A DNA stretch of 11,866 nucleotides, taken from assembly GCA_964592095.1 (NCBI GenBank), contig CAZQER010000035.1, positions 1-11,866 on the forward strand, read 5' to 3'. The translations under genes were made by a program, and so were the position numbers. This document shows positions 1 through 7,674 of this stretch, piece after piece (position 1 is the stretch's first letter; each line of letters opens with the position of its first letter). The DNA comes from EX4484-2 sp964592095 (GTDB lineage Archaea > Altiarchaeota > Altiarchaeia > IMC4 > QMZM01). The notes beneath the pieces were generated by a model. That model was not told the origin of the DNA, ran no database searches, and saw only the letters and a program-made list of their open reading frames with translations.

Positions 1-1
1 C

Positions 2-37
2 CGTGATGAAGTAATATCAATATATGATATCAACTAA
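2..37 (+). CDS. Possible C-terminal tail of a gene entering from the left
   Basis: The frame beginning at base 2 stays open for eleven codons, reading RDEVISIYDIN, and ends in TAA at 35-37. It would converge on the metallo-hydrolase gene and overlap its stop by a few bases, as other convergent pairs here do (4256-4259 and 7669-7674). Eleven residues cannot identify a family, and an open stretch this short can occur by chance. The call rests only on the dense gene packing and the matching style of overlap. Confidence 0.22.
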   Translation, partial: RDEVISIYDIN

Positions 38-665
38 TATCTAATTCCTCTCCATCTAAAATCAACACCTTTGTATTTGTTTCCCTTTCAACAATCTCCT
101 TGAATATTTTAGCATCCTCCCTCGAACCAACCACATTACCCCAGTGCATTGGTATTGCTATATCTGGTCTAATTACCTTTACAGCATCTGCAGCCTCCCT
201 TGCGTTCATGGTATATTTACCTCCAATTGCCATTAATGCAATATTGATATCACCAAGATTTTTCATCTCAGGTATGAAGTCTGTATCTCCAGAATGATAG
301 ATCCTCTTACCCTCGGACCCTATAATGAAACCAACACCATCTCCTTTCTTATGGAAATATTTATTTATATTGTATGCATGAACTGCCTTTATATCAATAT
401 TATTTATATGCAGTGTATCATCTGGTCTGACAATTGCAACACCATTCTTTATTTTATTTGCTGCACCATCTGTCGTTATAATGACGGTATTTAATTTTCT
501 AAGTTTTTCAATATTGTTTGTATCGCAGTGGTCATAATGTTCATGTGTAATAAGTATTATGTCTGCCTTGTTTGGATTTTTTGGAATGATATATGGGTCA
601 ATATATATTATCTCTCCATCGGTTTCTATCATAAAGCTTGCGTGACCATACCATCTAATTTTCAA
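30..665 (-). CDS. UPF0173-type metal-dependent hydrolase, metallo-beta-lactamase fold
   Basis: This is a 211-residue cytosolic protein with no signal peptide or membrane segment. It has the metal-binding set of the metallo-beta-lactamase fold: H8 in the opening strand, HEHYDH at 41-46, HSGDTD at 124-129 and MHWG at 173-176. The short length and the WYGHAS opening fit the UPF0173/UlaG-like subgroup, whose physiological substrate is mostly unknown, so only a di-metal hydrolase activity can be claimed. The start is TTG at 663-665. A strong Shine-Dalgarno run (GGGGGGTGA on the minus strand, near 669-677) sits a few bases ahead of it. The start overlaps the end of the upstream glycosyltransferase gene by 11 bases, so the two are almost certainly co-transcribed and translationally coupled. 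The UPF0173 family assignment is firm; the substrate is not known. Confidence 0.9.
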   Translation of the reverse strand: MKIRWYGHASFMIETDGEIIYIDPYIIPKNPNKADIILITHEHYDHCDTNNIEKLRKLNTVIITTDGAANKIKNGVAIVRPDDTLHINNIDIKAVHAYNINKYFHKKGDGVGFIIGSEGKRIYHSGDTDFIPEMKNLGDINIALMAIGGKYTMNAREAADAVKVIRPDIAIPMHWGNVVGSREDAKIFKEIVERETNTKVLILDGEELDIS

Positions 666-1377
666 TTTTCACCCCCCTGCGATTTAATCTTCTTACTCTA
701 AATAAAATTAAGTTAAATAACATATTCATACTACACCTAAATAATGCAAATGGACTGCTGGAGCTTTCCCTCCATTCAATAGGGATTTCATCTATTATAA
801 AACCATTATCCTCTGCAGTTAATAATAACTCCGTATCCCAAAACCATCCATCACTCCTAACATTTAACATAATTGGCAAAACACCTCTATCAAACGCCTT
901 GAAACCACACTGAAAGTCAGATATTCTTGTACTAAATAAAAATCTAACAAGAAATAAATAAAATCTAGAATAGATTTCTCTAAGTAATGATCTCTCAACC
1001 TTGGAATCCTTAAGAAATCTTGATGAGATACATATATCTGCACCATTTTTTATCCTGTCTATCATATCTGGTAAAACAGAAATATCTGCAGATAAATCTG
1101 CATCAGAGAATATTAGAATATCTCCATCAGAAATTCTAAAGCCCTCTTTTATTGCCCTTCCCTTACCCCTGTTCCTATCAAAAATAATTGTTTTTACAGG
1201 TTGGTTAATTGATTCAAGTTTTGATATTATATTCTTTGTATTATCTGTTGACCCGTCATCTACGAGTATTATCTCATACTTGGTATTTAATGAGTTTAAT
1301 ACATTCTTAACCCTTCTGAATGATTCTTCTATCCTGTTAGATTCATTATAAATGGGGATTACAAATGAGAGTTTCAT
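655..1377 (-). CDS. Family 2 glycosyltransferase, dolichyl-phosphate glucose/mannose synthase type
   Basis: The protein has 240 residues. A GT-A Rossmann-like domain shows VDDGSTDNT at 39-47 (nucleotide binding), the metal-binding SDADLS at 91-96 (a DXD motif), FQCGFKAF at 155-162 and FWDTELL at 179-185. This order is typical of Alg5/DPM1-type enzymes, which move glucose or mannose from a nucleotide sugar onto dolichyl phosphate at the inner face of the membrane. There is no clear transmembrane tail, only a short hydrophobic patch near 218-227, so it is probably a peripheral membrane protein. It is the first gene of a minus-strand operon with the UPF0173 hydrolase. It lies divergent, 118 bases away, from a GT-C-like membrane protein that could use its lipid-linked sugar. 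Glucose versus mannose cannot be decided from sequence. The ATG start fits the family N-terminus (MKLSFVIPIYNE). Confidence 0.9.
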   Translation of the reverse strand: MKLSFVIPIYNESNRIEESFRRVKNVLNSLNTKYEIILVDDGSTDNTKNIISKLESINQPVKTIIFDRNRGKGRAIKEGFRISDGDILIFSDADLSADISVLPDMIDRIKNGADICISSRFLKDSKVERSLLREIYSRFYLFLVRFLFSTRISDFQCGFKAFDRGVLPIMLNVRSDGWFWDTELLLTAEDNGFIIDEIPIEWRESSSSPFALFRCSMNMLFNLILFRVRRLNRRGVKIEN

Positions 1378-1495
1378 CTTCTAATTTTCTTCTATTTATT
1401 TATTGTATTGATATTTCTAAATGTTTGTATATAATCCTAATATCCCAGTCATATTGATTGTATCGATTAAATATAGATAAATACAGAGGGATAAT
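1378..1495. promoter_or_regulatory. Divergent promoter region between the two glycosylation genes
   Basis: These 118 very AT-rich bases separate two divergent genes. Archaeal TATA-like stretches are visible at about 1427-1434 (TATATAA, readable on both strands), 1393-1405 (minus-strand AATAAATAAATAG) and 1467-1475 (TTAAATATA, plus). The right-hand gene has a GAGGG Shine-Dalgarno at 1486-1490, five bases before its ATG. The left-hand gene has no good Shine-Dalgarno. Which TATA box is used cannot be decided by eye in such AT-rich DNA. Confidence 0.45.
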
Positions 1496-3271
1496 ATGCT
1501 TTTGTTGATATTATTTTTAATCTCATTTACAATTGTTGGTTATATAATCCTGAGATATCTGGGTATAGATGAAAAATATTTTGGATATAATGATATTATT
1601 GGAACAATATCCGTCTCATTTGGGATTGCTAATATATACTGCTTACTATCTCTATATATATTAAATTATATGCTAAGGATACCCTTGCATAGATTTCTTG
1701 TATTTTCCATTTTTATAATCCCCGCTCTGTTAATACCATCTATTCCAATAAAAATAAAAGATAGGAAAAATATGAGACAAATAATATTAGAATTCCTTTT
1801 CCTTCTATTACTTTTTCTATCGCTGCTATACACAAGATTTCTGTTGGTTACCCCGCCATATCTCATTGTAGGACCAGATGCGGGATATCACCTGTCTCTA
1901 TCAAAACAGATATTAAAATATGGTATAACAACAATTGACCACTGGTATATGGGTGGTGTAGCGAATATATACCCTCCTGGATTCCACCTATTTACAGTGA
2001 TAGCATATTTGATATCAAATGAGGATTTTATACATGTCTATAATATTATCCCGGGGGTAATGAGCATATTTACAGTACTTACAATGTATACGATAATCAA
2101 GAGATTAACAAAAAGCAGTATCTCATCATTTATAGCATCCGTGCTTGTTGTATATTCTCCATTAATGATATGGCATTTATTAAGTTATTTTGGAACCCTT
2201 TATGGATTCTATCTGTTATCATTATCGACCCTGTTATTTATACTTTTTATTGAAAAAAAGGACAAGATAATCTTTATACTGTTTGCACTATCTATGGCAC
2301 TTCTATTTTTAACCCATACGACATCGTTTATTTTTGGTTCTTTAATCCTATCCATGGTCTTGATATATCAGATGATATCAACAGATAACTACGAACTGAT
2401 TATGTGGTTACCTGTGTTTTTGTTTATTATATTACCTCTTATCCTGCCATGGTATCTGCCACTGAAACCTGCATTTGATTATCTTATAAGGGTGGATAAT
2501 CTTGCAGATGTACATTTCGGCAATGCATCTGATTTTTTTATGATTGGTTATTCATCAATAATATTTGCTTTTGTTGGGATAGTGTATACATTAAAGAATA
2601 ATGATAATTTTGTAAAGTCCATGATTATCGTTTTTGTAGTATTCCTTATCCTAACAAATGCCTATCAAACACTGAGGATTAGGAGTATAAGAGAGCATAG
2701 ACTAATAACATTTCTGTCCTTTCCAGTATTTATCCTATCCGGATATGGAATATGCTCTCTGATAAGGGAATTTAATATTAAAAATGAAAATAGAAGATAT
2801 TATGTGTATTTAATTTTGTTGATTGTTATAATTGCTCCAATGATTTTATATCAGATAGACGCAGGGATAAAACATACAAAAACGATTTTTGTATATATAT
2901 CCCCAAGTGAATTAGAAGCAGTTGAATATATTACATCTACTATATCAAATTGTAGGGATAAGGTTGTACTTGCAGATGACCCATTTTCTGGATTTAATGC
3001 GTGGGTTTATGGACTTTGTGAATGTAAGGTAATTACAAATGGATGGGAACCAAATGCTGTTGATAGACATGAACCTATAGAGGATGCAAAAATGATCTTT
3101 AATCCATCTACCCCGGATTGGGAAATAAAAAATCTTGTTCAGAAGGAGAATATTGGTTTTATAATACTTCACAAGAAAAATGAGAATCTAAAAAAACTTC
3201 AATCTCTCTATGAGAATATATTTGAGAATAAAGAAATGGTAGTATTATCAACGGGATTATGTAAAAATTAA
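1496..3271 (+). CDS. Multi-pass membrane protein, probable GT-C-fold glycosyltransferase
   Basis: The protein has 591 residues and roughly 13-15 hydrophobic segments between residues 1 and 455, followed by a soluble C-terminal domain (about 458-591). After the fourth hydrophobic stretch comes an external-type loop with GPDAGYH at 126-132 and YPPGFH at 159-164. An acidic residue in the first long loop followed by a YPPG-type motif resembles polytopic GT-C enzymes (STT3/AglB, PMT, ArnT-like, DUF6541-like), which transfer sugars from lipid-phosphate donors on the outer face of the membrane. A basic stretch RIRSIREHR at 394-402 could face the lipid phosphate. The WWDYG motif of true oligosaccharyltransferases is not seen, so this is not simply AglB. 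The neighbouring divergent dolichyl-phosphate sugar synthase supports a role in surface glycosylation. Membrane topology is certain; enzyme activity is inferred. The start at ATG 1496 is backed by a GAGGG site. Confidence 0.72.
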   Translation: MLLLILFLISFTIVGYIILRYLGIDEKYFGYNDIIGTISVSFGIANIYCLLSLYILNYMLRIPLHRFLVFSIFIIPALLIPSIPIKIKDRKNMRQIILEFLFLLLLFLSLLYTRFLLVTPPYLIVGPDAGYHLSLSKQILKYGITTIDHWYMGGVANIYPPGFHLFTVIAYLISNEDFIHVYNIIPGVMSIFTVLTMYTIIKRLTKSSISSFIASVLVVYSPLMIWHLLSYFGTLYGFYLLSLSTLLFILFIEKKDKIIFILFALSMALLFLTHTTSFIFGSLILSMVLIYQMISTDNYELIMWLPVFLFIILPLILPWYLPLKPAFDYLIRVDNLADVHFGNASDFFMIGYSSIIFAFVGIVYTLKNNDNFVKSMIIVFVVFLILTNAYQTLRIRSIREHRLITFLSFPVFILSGYGICSLIREFNIKNENRRYYVYLILLIVIIAPMILYQIDAGIKHTKTIFVYISPSELEAVEYITSTISNCRDKVVLADDPFSGFNAWVYGLCECKVITNGWEPNAVDRHEPIEDAKMIFNPSTPDWEIKNLVQKENIGFIILHKKNENLKKLQSLYENIFENKEMVVLSTGLCKN

Positions 3272-3281
3272 GGTATTGGAA

Positions 3282-4259
3282 ATGTTCTGTCCGAGATGTG
3301 GTAAAGAAGGTGAGGAATTTAAGGGGTTGTGTCTGAAGTGTTATCTCAATGAGAATCCCCTTAGAGTAAAAGATATATCACTGAAACTCTGTAATTGTGG
3401 GAATATATATTACAAAGGAAACTGGAGTATGATTGAGGATATTGATATCAATAAAATAATAGAGAACAATATCATTATTCCCGAAAGAATCATGATAAAT
3501 AAAATCAAAACAAAGAGTGATTTGAACAAATTTAGAGATAATATTGGAGGTAAAAGAATATGTATTGATGTATCAATCACGGGAAGATATTATGGTAGAA
3601 TTTTTAGAAAAACAATATCGGTTGAGATTAAAACAAAAAAAGATACTTGTCCATCATGCAGAAAAATTTCTGACGGTTATTATGAATCCATATTGCAGTT
3701 CAGGGTAAAATCACCACACAAACTAATAGAAAAAGAGATAGATATTTCCAAAATAACAAAAATTGAGATTGTCAAGGGAGGTGTTGATTTATATATCGTT
3801 TCCTCATCATATGGTAGGAGTGTTGCAAAAAAACTTAAAGAGAAGGGATTTCTTATAAAAGAGTCATCAAAAATTACAGGTAGAAGGGATGGTAAACATA
3901 TTTATAGAACCTCAATATCAATAAAAGAGCCACCATTTTCGTATGGGGATTTCATATCCTATGATAATAACATCCTGCAGATAATAGAGATGGGAGGGAT
4001 AGTTAAACTTATGGATATTAAATCCAGAAAGATTATTTCATTATCAATGAGTAGAATAAAGGATATCAAACCAATAGCAAGAGTATCTGATATTAGAAAA
4101 TCTATTATAACATCTGTAAGACCTGATGAAATTCAAATTCTTGATTTGCATAATCATGAGATATATGAAATAAAGAGCAATATGGGTAAAAAAAGAGAGC
4201 TGAAACAAGGTGATGAGGTGGATTTTATAAGGATAAATAACAAACCCTATATTATTTAA
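3282..4259 (+). CDS. nmd3: NMD3 family ribosome-biogenesis protein
   Basis: The protein has 325 residues counted from ATG 3282. The N-terminal half is the NMD3 zinc region: CPRC at 3-6, CLKC at 17-20, CNCG at 37-40, then CPSC at 123-126 followed by the family-typical GYYESILQFR. The rest forms alpha/beta modules, with a beta-rich domain at about 216-265 starting FSYGDFISYD and resembling the eIF5A/SH3-like part of the family. In eukaryotes NMD3 is the export adaptor of the large ribosomal subunit. Archaeal forms keep the 60S-binding core and presumably act in late 50S maturation with aIF6; that is family knowledge, not visible here. An upstream in-frame TTG at 3276 would add two residues. I prefer ATG 3282 because AGGT at 3271-3274 is better spaced from it. 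The gene follows the GT-C-like gene by about 10 bases and is probably in the same transcript. Confidence 0.9.
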   Translation: MFCPRCGKEGEEFKGLCLKCYLNENPLRVKDISLKLCNCGNIYYKGNWSMIEDIDINKIIENNIIIPERIMINKIKTKSDLNKFRDNIGGKRICIDVSITGRYYGRIFRKTISVEIKTKKDTCPSCRKISDGYYESILQFRVKSPHKLIEKEIDISKITKIEIVKGGVDLYIVSSSYGRSVAKKLKEKGFLIKESSKITGRRDGKHIYRTSISIKEPPFSYGDFISYDNNILQIIEMGGIVKLMDIKSRKIISLSMSRIKDIKPIARVSDIRKSIITSVRPDEIQILDLHNHEIYEIKSNMGKKRELKQGDEVDFIRINNKPYII

Positions 4260-4789
4260 CTTAAATCTGTGGATAACCTTATATGTCTTGTAGTATATTC
4301 ACTTCTTATATTTTCTACGTATCTTATCAATGATGGTGCAAATAGGAATACAAGCGTACAACTAACCAAATGGAGTTCAGTAAATGGAATCTGTGAAATA
4401 AGAGCAGTCTGTAATGGAATCATAAAGTTTAATGACCAGAAGAATGCGGTTATTGTATCATACATCAGAATCATAAATATGGAGAGTAATGTAATCTCAG
4501 ACCTTTTCCACTCCCTTTTGCAGATACCTGCAATACCTACCATAAATCCCATTAAACCGTATGTAAATGAGGTGTATAATGACCATATTCCTGGCAGGAG
4601 AATCAAAAAGTCGGATATAATCATAGTGCTAAATGCAAACAGAAACCCGTAAATTGGACCAAATGTAAAACCAGCAACTATAGTAAACAGCAAAACTGGT
4701 TCTATATTTGGTAGTGGAGCCATTACTGCCCTCAAAAATGCTGCAGTTATTATGCCAACAGATAGGATTGGAATATCTATATTTCTCAT
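4256..4789 (-). CDS. ECF-type transporter substrate-binding (S) component-like membrane protein
   Basis: From ATG 4787-4789 this is a 177-residue integral membrane protein with about five or six hydrophobic segments. Its signature, LRAVMAPLPNIEPV at 19-32 followed by VAGFTFGPIYGFLFA, matches S components of energy-coupling-factor vitamin transporters, where an R...APIPN.xP helix leads into a glycine-rich membrane pair (the CbrT/QueT-like group). The substrate cannot be told, and no EcfA1, EcfA2 or EcfT gene is in the window, so it would have to share a module encoded elsewhere. The frame is open up to ATG 4846, which would add 19 residues. I reject that start because the added part is polar and repetitive (IHNTIHNT), is encoded by a tandem 12-base repeat, and contains the best TATA-like box (TTTAAATA, minus strand, about 4832-4840). 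Its stop codon shares bases with the stop of NMD3. Confidence 0.78.
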   Translation of the reverse strand: MRNIDIPILSVGIITAAFLRAVMAPLPNIEPVLLFTIVAGFTFGPIYGFLFAFSTMIISDFLILLPGIWSLYTSFTYGLMGFMVGIAGICKREWKRSEITLLSIFMILMYDTITAFFWSLNFMIPLQTALISQIPFTELHLVSCTLVFLFAPSLIRYVENIRSEYTTRHIRLSTDLS

Positions 4790-4792
4790 TGT

Positions 4793-4816
4793 TATTGTAT
4801 TATGTATTGTATTATG
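4793..4816. repeat. Perfect tandem 12-base repeat, two copies
   Basis: TATTGTATTATG occurs twice head to tail, at 4793-4804 and 4805-4816, directly in front of the preferred start of the ECF-type S-component gene. If the longer reading of that gene were used, the repeat would encode a duplicated tetrapeptide IHNT. It may be a slippage product or a two-site operator in the leader; the sequence does not decide. Confidence 0.85.
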
Positions 4817-4879
4817 AATGGTAATAAATATATTTAAAATATACATATATTCAATTTTTCCCCATATTTATTACAAAAA

Positions 4880-4915
4880 GGGAAAGATATTAATTCCAAT
4901 ATAATCTTATTCTTA
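4880..4915 (+). promoter_or_regulatory. Candidate BRE/TATA promoter of trkH, leaderless type
   Basis: The purine-rich GGGAAAG at 4880-4886 followed by ATATTAAT at 4887-4894 has the order of an archaeal BRE plus TATA box, centred about 26 bases before the first ATG of trkH. No Shine-Dalgarno site lies between the box and the start. Together these suggest transcription beginning at or next to the start codon, giving a leaderless mRNA. Confidence 0.4.
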
Positions 4916-6451
4916 ATGATGAATATCAGGAATATCCTATGGTATTTGGGTATATTTCTTTTGGTTGAGGGAATACTTTCTATACTACCAGTAATTATTG
5001 CATTATATTATCATGAACCATATCAGCCCTATTTAATGGGGGTTGTATTATCAATAATTACGGGTAGTATTCTGATGAGATTTCCCAGGGTTGAACTAAA
5101 TTTTGGAGATGCGATGATCTTGTCCTCGGTGGCATTAATTATTTTATCATTCTTTGGTGCACTCCCCTTCTTTAATATATTGGATGGTAATCAAATTGAT
5201 ATATTGATTGATGGTTATTTTGAGAGTGTTTCCGGTTATAGTACAACTGGACTGACTGTTTTACCATCAGATATGTATGCAATTAACTCAAAATACTATC
5301 ATGCTCTGATATTCAAAAGAACAATGTCTGAATGGATTGGTGGTTTGGGTATAGTGATTCTCTTTCTTTCAATTCTTGCTAAAGGAGGTATGTCATCAGT
5401 TTACCTCTATAAAATGACGGAGGGATTTGAGAGATTAACACCCTCTGTAGAACGTACTGCAAGAATCATTTTGAGAATATATATATTCTATACCCTGGTT
5501 GGCATTATGCTACTATGGGTCTCGGGACTTGATTTCTTCCATTCATTATGTACCGTTATGAGTACTATTGCTACTGGAGGATTCATAGGTTCTGTTTTTA
5601 AGATAAATTCAATGTATCTAGGTATTAATGTCATAAATCAGAGCATTATAATAATTATCATGCTTATTGCTGCTGTTCCATTTACATTACATTACGATTT
5701 ATTGAGTGGTAAAATAGAACAGTTTTTTAATAATATTGAGATAAAGTCGCTTATAGGTATTTTATTTATATCAATACTTATGTTTCTATCATTCCTATGG
5801 TTACATGGCATAGAAATAAATTGTGGTATTATATTTCAAACAATTTTAGGTACTATTTCCACCATAACAACAACAGGTTATAGTGGTGGAAGTATTATTG
5901 ATGGTAAAGGATTACAATATGTGGGAGATATAGAGAGATTTCTACTTTTTATTCTTATGATTATAGGTGCATGTGCTGGTTCGACTGGTGGTGGAATAAA
6001 ACAGATAAGACTCTCAGTTATGATTAAGGCAATTCAATGGTCTATCAGAAGATTATCGCTTCCAGAATCCGCAATAGTTCCATTTAAGATATGTGAAAAG
6101 GTGTGGAGTGATAAAGAACTAAAAACAATTACTCTGTTTTTCTTTATATATATGGTCATCATTGGATTTGGCTTTTCTGTAATGATTTTGCACAATATAG
6201 AACCCATGCAAGCACTTCTATTATCCTCATCATCATTGGGAACAAATGGATTAAGTGGCATAGATATAAGGACCCAACCATTGGATGTGAAGATTATATT
6301 AATATTCCAGATGATTGCAGGAAGATTAGAAATATTTCCGGTATTAGCCCTTTTGGGTTATATAAGTGGTAAATTACAGAGAAGGGTTATGGAAGAGAGA
6401 GATGAATTGGAAAGAAGAGTTAGATTCATTAAAAAGCATGATGGAGATTAA
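4916..6451 (+). CDS. trkH: TrkH/KtrB family potassium uptake channel subunit
   Basis: The 511-residue membrane protein shows the four pore-loop repeats of the TrkH/Ktr superfamily. Each carries the filter glycine: STTGLT at 109-114, STIATGGF at 216-223, ITTTGYS at 317-323 and LGTNGLS at 441-447. It also has the conserved GACAGSTGGGIK at 351-362 and the closing AGRLEIFPVLALL near 468-480. It forms the K+-conducting pore in the cytoplasmic membrane and is normally gated by a cytosolic TrkA/KtrA subunit that binds nucleotides. No such gene lies next to it, so its partner must be elsewhere. It starts with two adjacent ATG codons (4916 and 4919); the first fits the upstream TATA box better. Length and motif set are complete, with no sign of damage. 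It is followed after 30 bases by yjbQ. Confidence 0.95.
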   Translation: MMNIRNILWYLGIFLLVEGILSILPVIIALYYHEPYQPYLMGVVLSIITGSILMRFPRVELNFGDAMILSSVALIILSFFGALPFFNILDGNQIDILIDGYFESVSGYSTTGLTVLPSDMYAINSKYYHALIFKRTMSEWIGGLGIVILFLSILAKGGMSSVYLYKMTEGFERLTPSVERTARIILRIYIFYTLVGIMLLWVSGLDFFHSLCTVMSTIATGGFIGSVFKINSMYLGINVINQSIIIIIMLIAAVPFTLHYDLLSGKIEQFFNNIEIKSLIGILFISILMFLSFLWLHGIEINCGIIFQTILGTISTITTTGYSGGSIIDGKGLQYVGDIERFLLFILMIIGACAGSTGGGIKQIRLSVMIKAIQWSIRRLSLPESAIVPFKICEKVWSDKELKTITLFFFIYMVIIGFGFSVMILHNIEPMQALLLSSSSLGTNGLSGIDIRTQPLDVKIILIFQMIAGRLEIFPVLALLGYISGKLQRRVMEERDELERRVRFIKKHDGD

Positions 6452-6462
6452 ATAGATAAAAC

Positions 6463-6480
6463 AATATATAAAATATATAA
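6463..6480. repeat. Tandem 9-base AT repeat in front of yjbQ
   Basis: AATATATAA is repeated twice without a gap (6463-6471 and 6472-6480) and ends one base before the ATG of yjbQ. It fills most of the 30-base gap after trkH. It may simply be AT-rich spacer. No Shine-Dalgarno site is present, so yjbQ may start a leaderless transcript from an upstream TATA-like stretch (TTAAATAG, about 6448-6455) at the end of trkH. Confidence 0.7.
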
Positions 6481-6481
6481 G

Positions 6482-6901
6482 ATGGATATAAAAACAGAGA
6501 GATTATCTCTAAGGGTAGGTTCTGATGGATGCATGGTAGATATAACAGATAAAGTACAGGAGATCGTTGAGAATTCTGGATTTGAAAGCGGTATAGTTAC
6601 GATATTTGCCATAGGAGCGACTGGTTCTGTAAGCACGATAGAGTATGAACCTGGTTTATTGAAGGATTTTCCCAGAGCCATGGAAAGGATTGCTCCAGCA
6701 GATATAGATTACGAGCATCACAAGACATGGGGGGATGACAATGGAAGAAGCCATATAAGGGCTACATTATTAGGTCCTAGTCTAGTGATTCCTTTCGTTG
6801 ATAGAAAATTGGTTCTTGGAACATGGCAGCAGATTGTAGTTATAAATTTTGATACAAAGGAAAGGGAAAGAAGGTTAATTATACAAATCTTGGGTAAATA
6901 A
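6482..6901 (+). CDS. YjbQ / UPF0047 family protein (secondary thiamine-phosphate synthase-like)
   Basis: This is a single-domain, 139-residue cytosolic protein that matches the UPF0047/YjbQ family over its whole length. Visible signatures are GATGSVSTIEYEPGL at 45-59, EHHKTWGDDNGRSH at 78-91 with the conserved N and H of the putative active site, LLGPS at 96-100 and LGTWQQI at 112-118. The EYEPGL variant and the HKTWGD stretch mark the archaeal subgroup, rather than the bacterial one with its HTTA motif. E. coli YjbQ has weak thiamine-phosphate synthase activity, and structures show a trimer with a metal or sulfate site, but the true role in archaea is unsettled. The gene lies between trkH and nadE and only 5 bases before nadE, so it is probably co-transcribed with nadE. 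Confidence 0.88.
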   Translation: MDIKTERLSLRVGSDGCMVDITDKVQEIVENSGFESGIVTIFAIGATGSVSTIEYEPGLLKDFPRAMERIAPADIDYEHHKTWGDDNGRSHIRATLLGPSLVIPFVDRKLVLGTWQQIVVINFDTKERERRLIIQILGK

Positions 6902-6906
6902 ATAAA

Positions 6907-7674
6907 ATGCATGAAAAGGTAGAGAAGATTAAAAGAGCTATAAGGAAAATTGTAAAGGATAGTAATTCAAAAGGGGTAGTGGTTGCCGTATCTGGCGGGA
7001 TTGATTCATCTGTAGTTCTGAAACTTGCTTTTCTTTCAGGGGTTGATACATATGCACTTATTATGCCAGAGAAGGAAATAACCATTGATGATGATGTAAG
7101 GGATGCGGAGGGACTCATAAAATCTCTTGGAGTAAGATATTCAATAATAAATATAAATAATGCCTTCAACTCAATAAAGAATTCGTTTCCTTGGGATAAA
7201 TTTAGCAATAAGAATAAGAAGATTGCAGAGATTAATATAAAACCAAGAATAAGGATGATATTTACCTATTTAGTTGCAAATCTTGATAATAGAATTGTCT
7301 TAGGCACTGGAAATAAATCTGAATTATTGCTGGGTTATGTAACAAAATTCGGTGATTCTGCAGTAGATATTGAACCAATAGGTGATTTATACAAAACGGA
7401 GGTATTTAAACTGGCAGAATATCTTGAAATACCCGAAAAAATAATAAAGAAAAAACCAAGTGCAGGTTTATGGAGGGGTCAGACAGATGAGGAAGAATTG
7501 GGTTTGAGTTATGATATTATAGATAAAATTCTATTCTACCTCTTTGATAAAAAATACTCTGTTGAGGAATTGGCAATAAAACTAAATTTGGACAAGGAGG
7601 TTGTAGAGAAGATAAATCTGAGAATGGAAATAAATAAACATAAACGGGAGAGTATTGAAATTGTGAGATTATAA
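6907..7674 (+). CDS. nadE: NH3-dependent NAD+ synthetase
   Basis: The 255-residue enzyme amidates nicotinic acid adenine dinucleotide to NAD+ using ATP and ammonia, the last step of NAD synthesis. It has the ATP-pyrophosphatase P-loop SGGIDSS at 29-35, the NIKPRIRM helix at 110-117, GTGNKSE at 133-139, GYVTKFGD at 143-150 and the substrate loop KKPSAGLWRGQTDEEELG at 182-199. There is no N-terminal glutaminase (nitrilase) domain, so ammonia must be supplied free, as in other short archaeal NadE proteins. It starts 5 bases after yjbQ, with no clear Shine-Dalgarno of its own. Its last 6 bases overlap the convergent PaaK-type ligase gene. No irregularity is seen. Confidence 0.95.
   Translation: MHEKVEKIKRAIRKIVKDSNSKGVVVAVSGGIDSSVVLKLAFLSGVDTYALIMPEKEITIDDDVRDAEGLIKSLGVRYSIININNAFNSIKNSFPWDKFSNKNKKIAEINIKPRIRMIFTYLVANLDNRIVLGTGNKSELLLGYVTKFGDSAVDIEPIGDLYKTEVFKLAEYLEIPEKIIKKKPSAGLWRGQTDEEELGLSYDIIDKILFYLFDKKYSVEELAIKLNLDKEVVEKINLRMEINKHKRESIEIVRL

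Noticed and set aside
13..32. Short hairpin ATATCA-ATATA-TGATAT at the end of the UPF0173 gene as a terminator
   Set aside because: Six AT-rich base pairs are weak, archaea terminate mainly on T-tracts, and no clear T-run follows.
1001..1351. Open frame of 116 codons on the plus strand inside the GT2 gene
   Set aside because: It lies wholly antisense to a gene with all family motifs, its translation shows no recognisable domain, and no ribosome site precedes it.
4269..4652. Open frame of 127 codons on the plus strand opposite the S-component-like gene
   Set aside because: It is an antisense shadow; the minus-strand reading has the hydrophobic segments and ECF signature, while this one has no coherent features.
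6452..6481. Thiamine (TPP) riboswitch in front of yjbQ
   Set aside because: The gap is only 30 bases and shows none of the conserved TPP-riboswitch core, so no such element fits.
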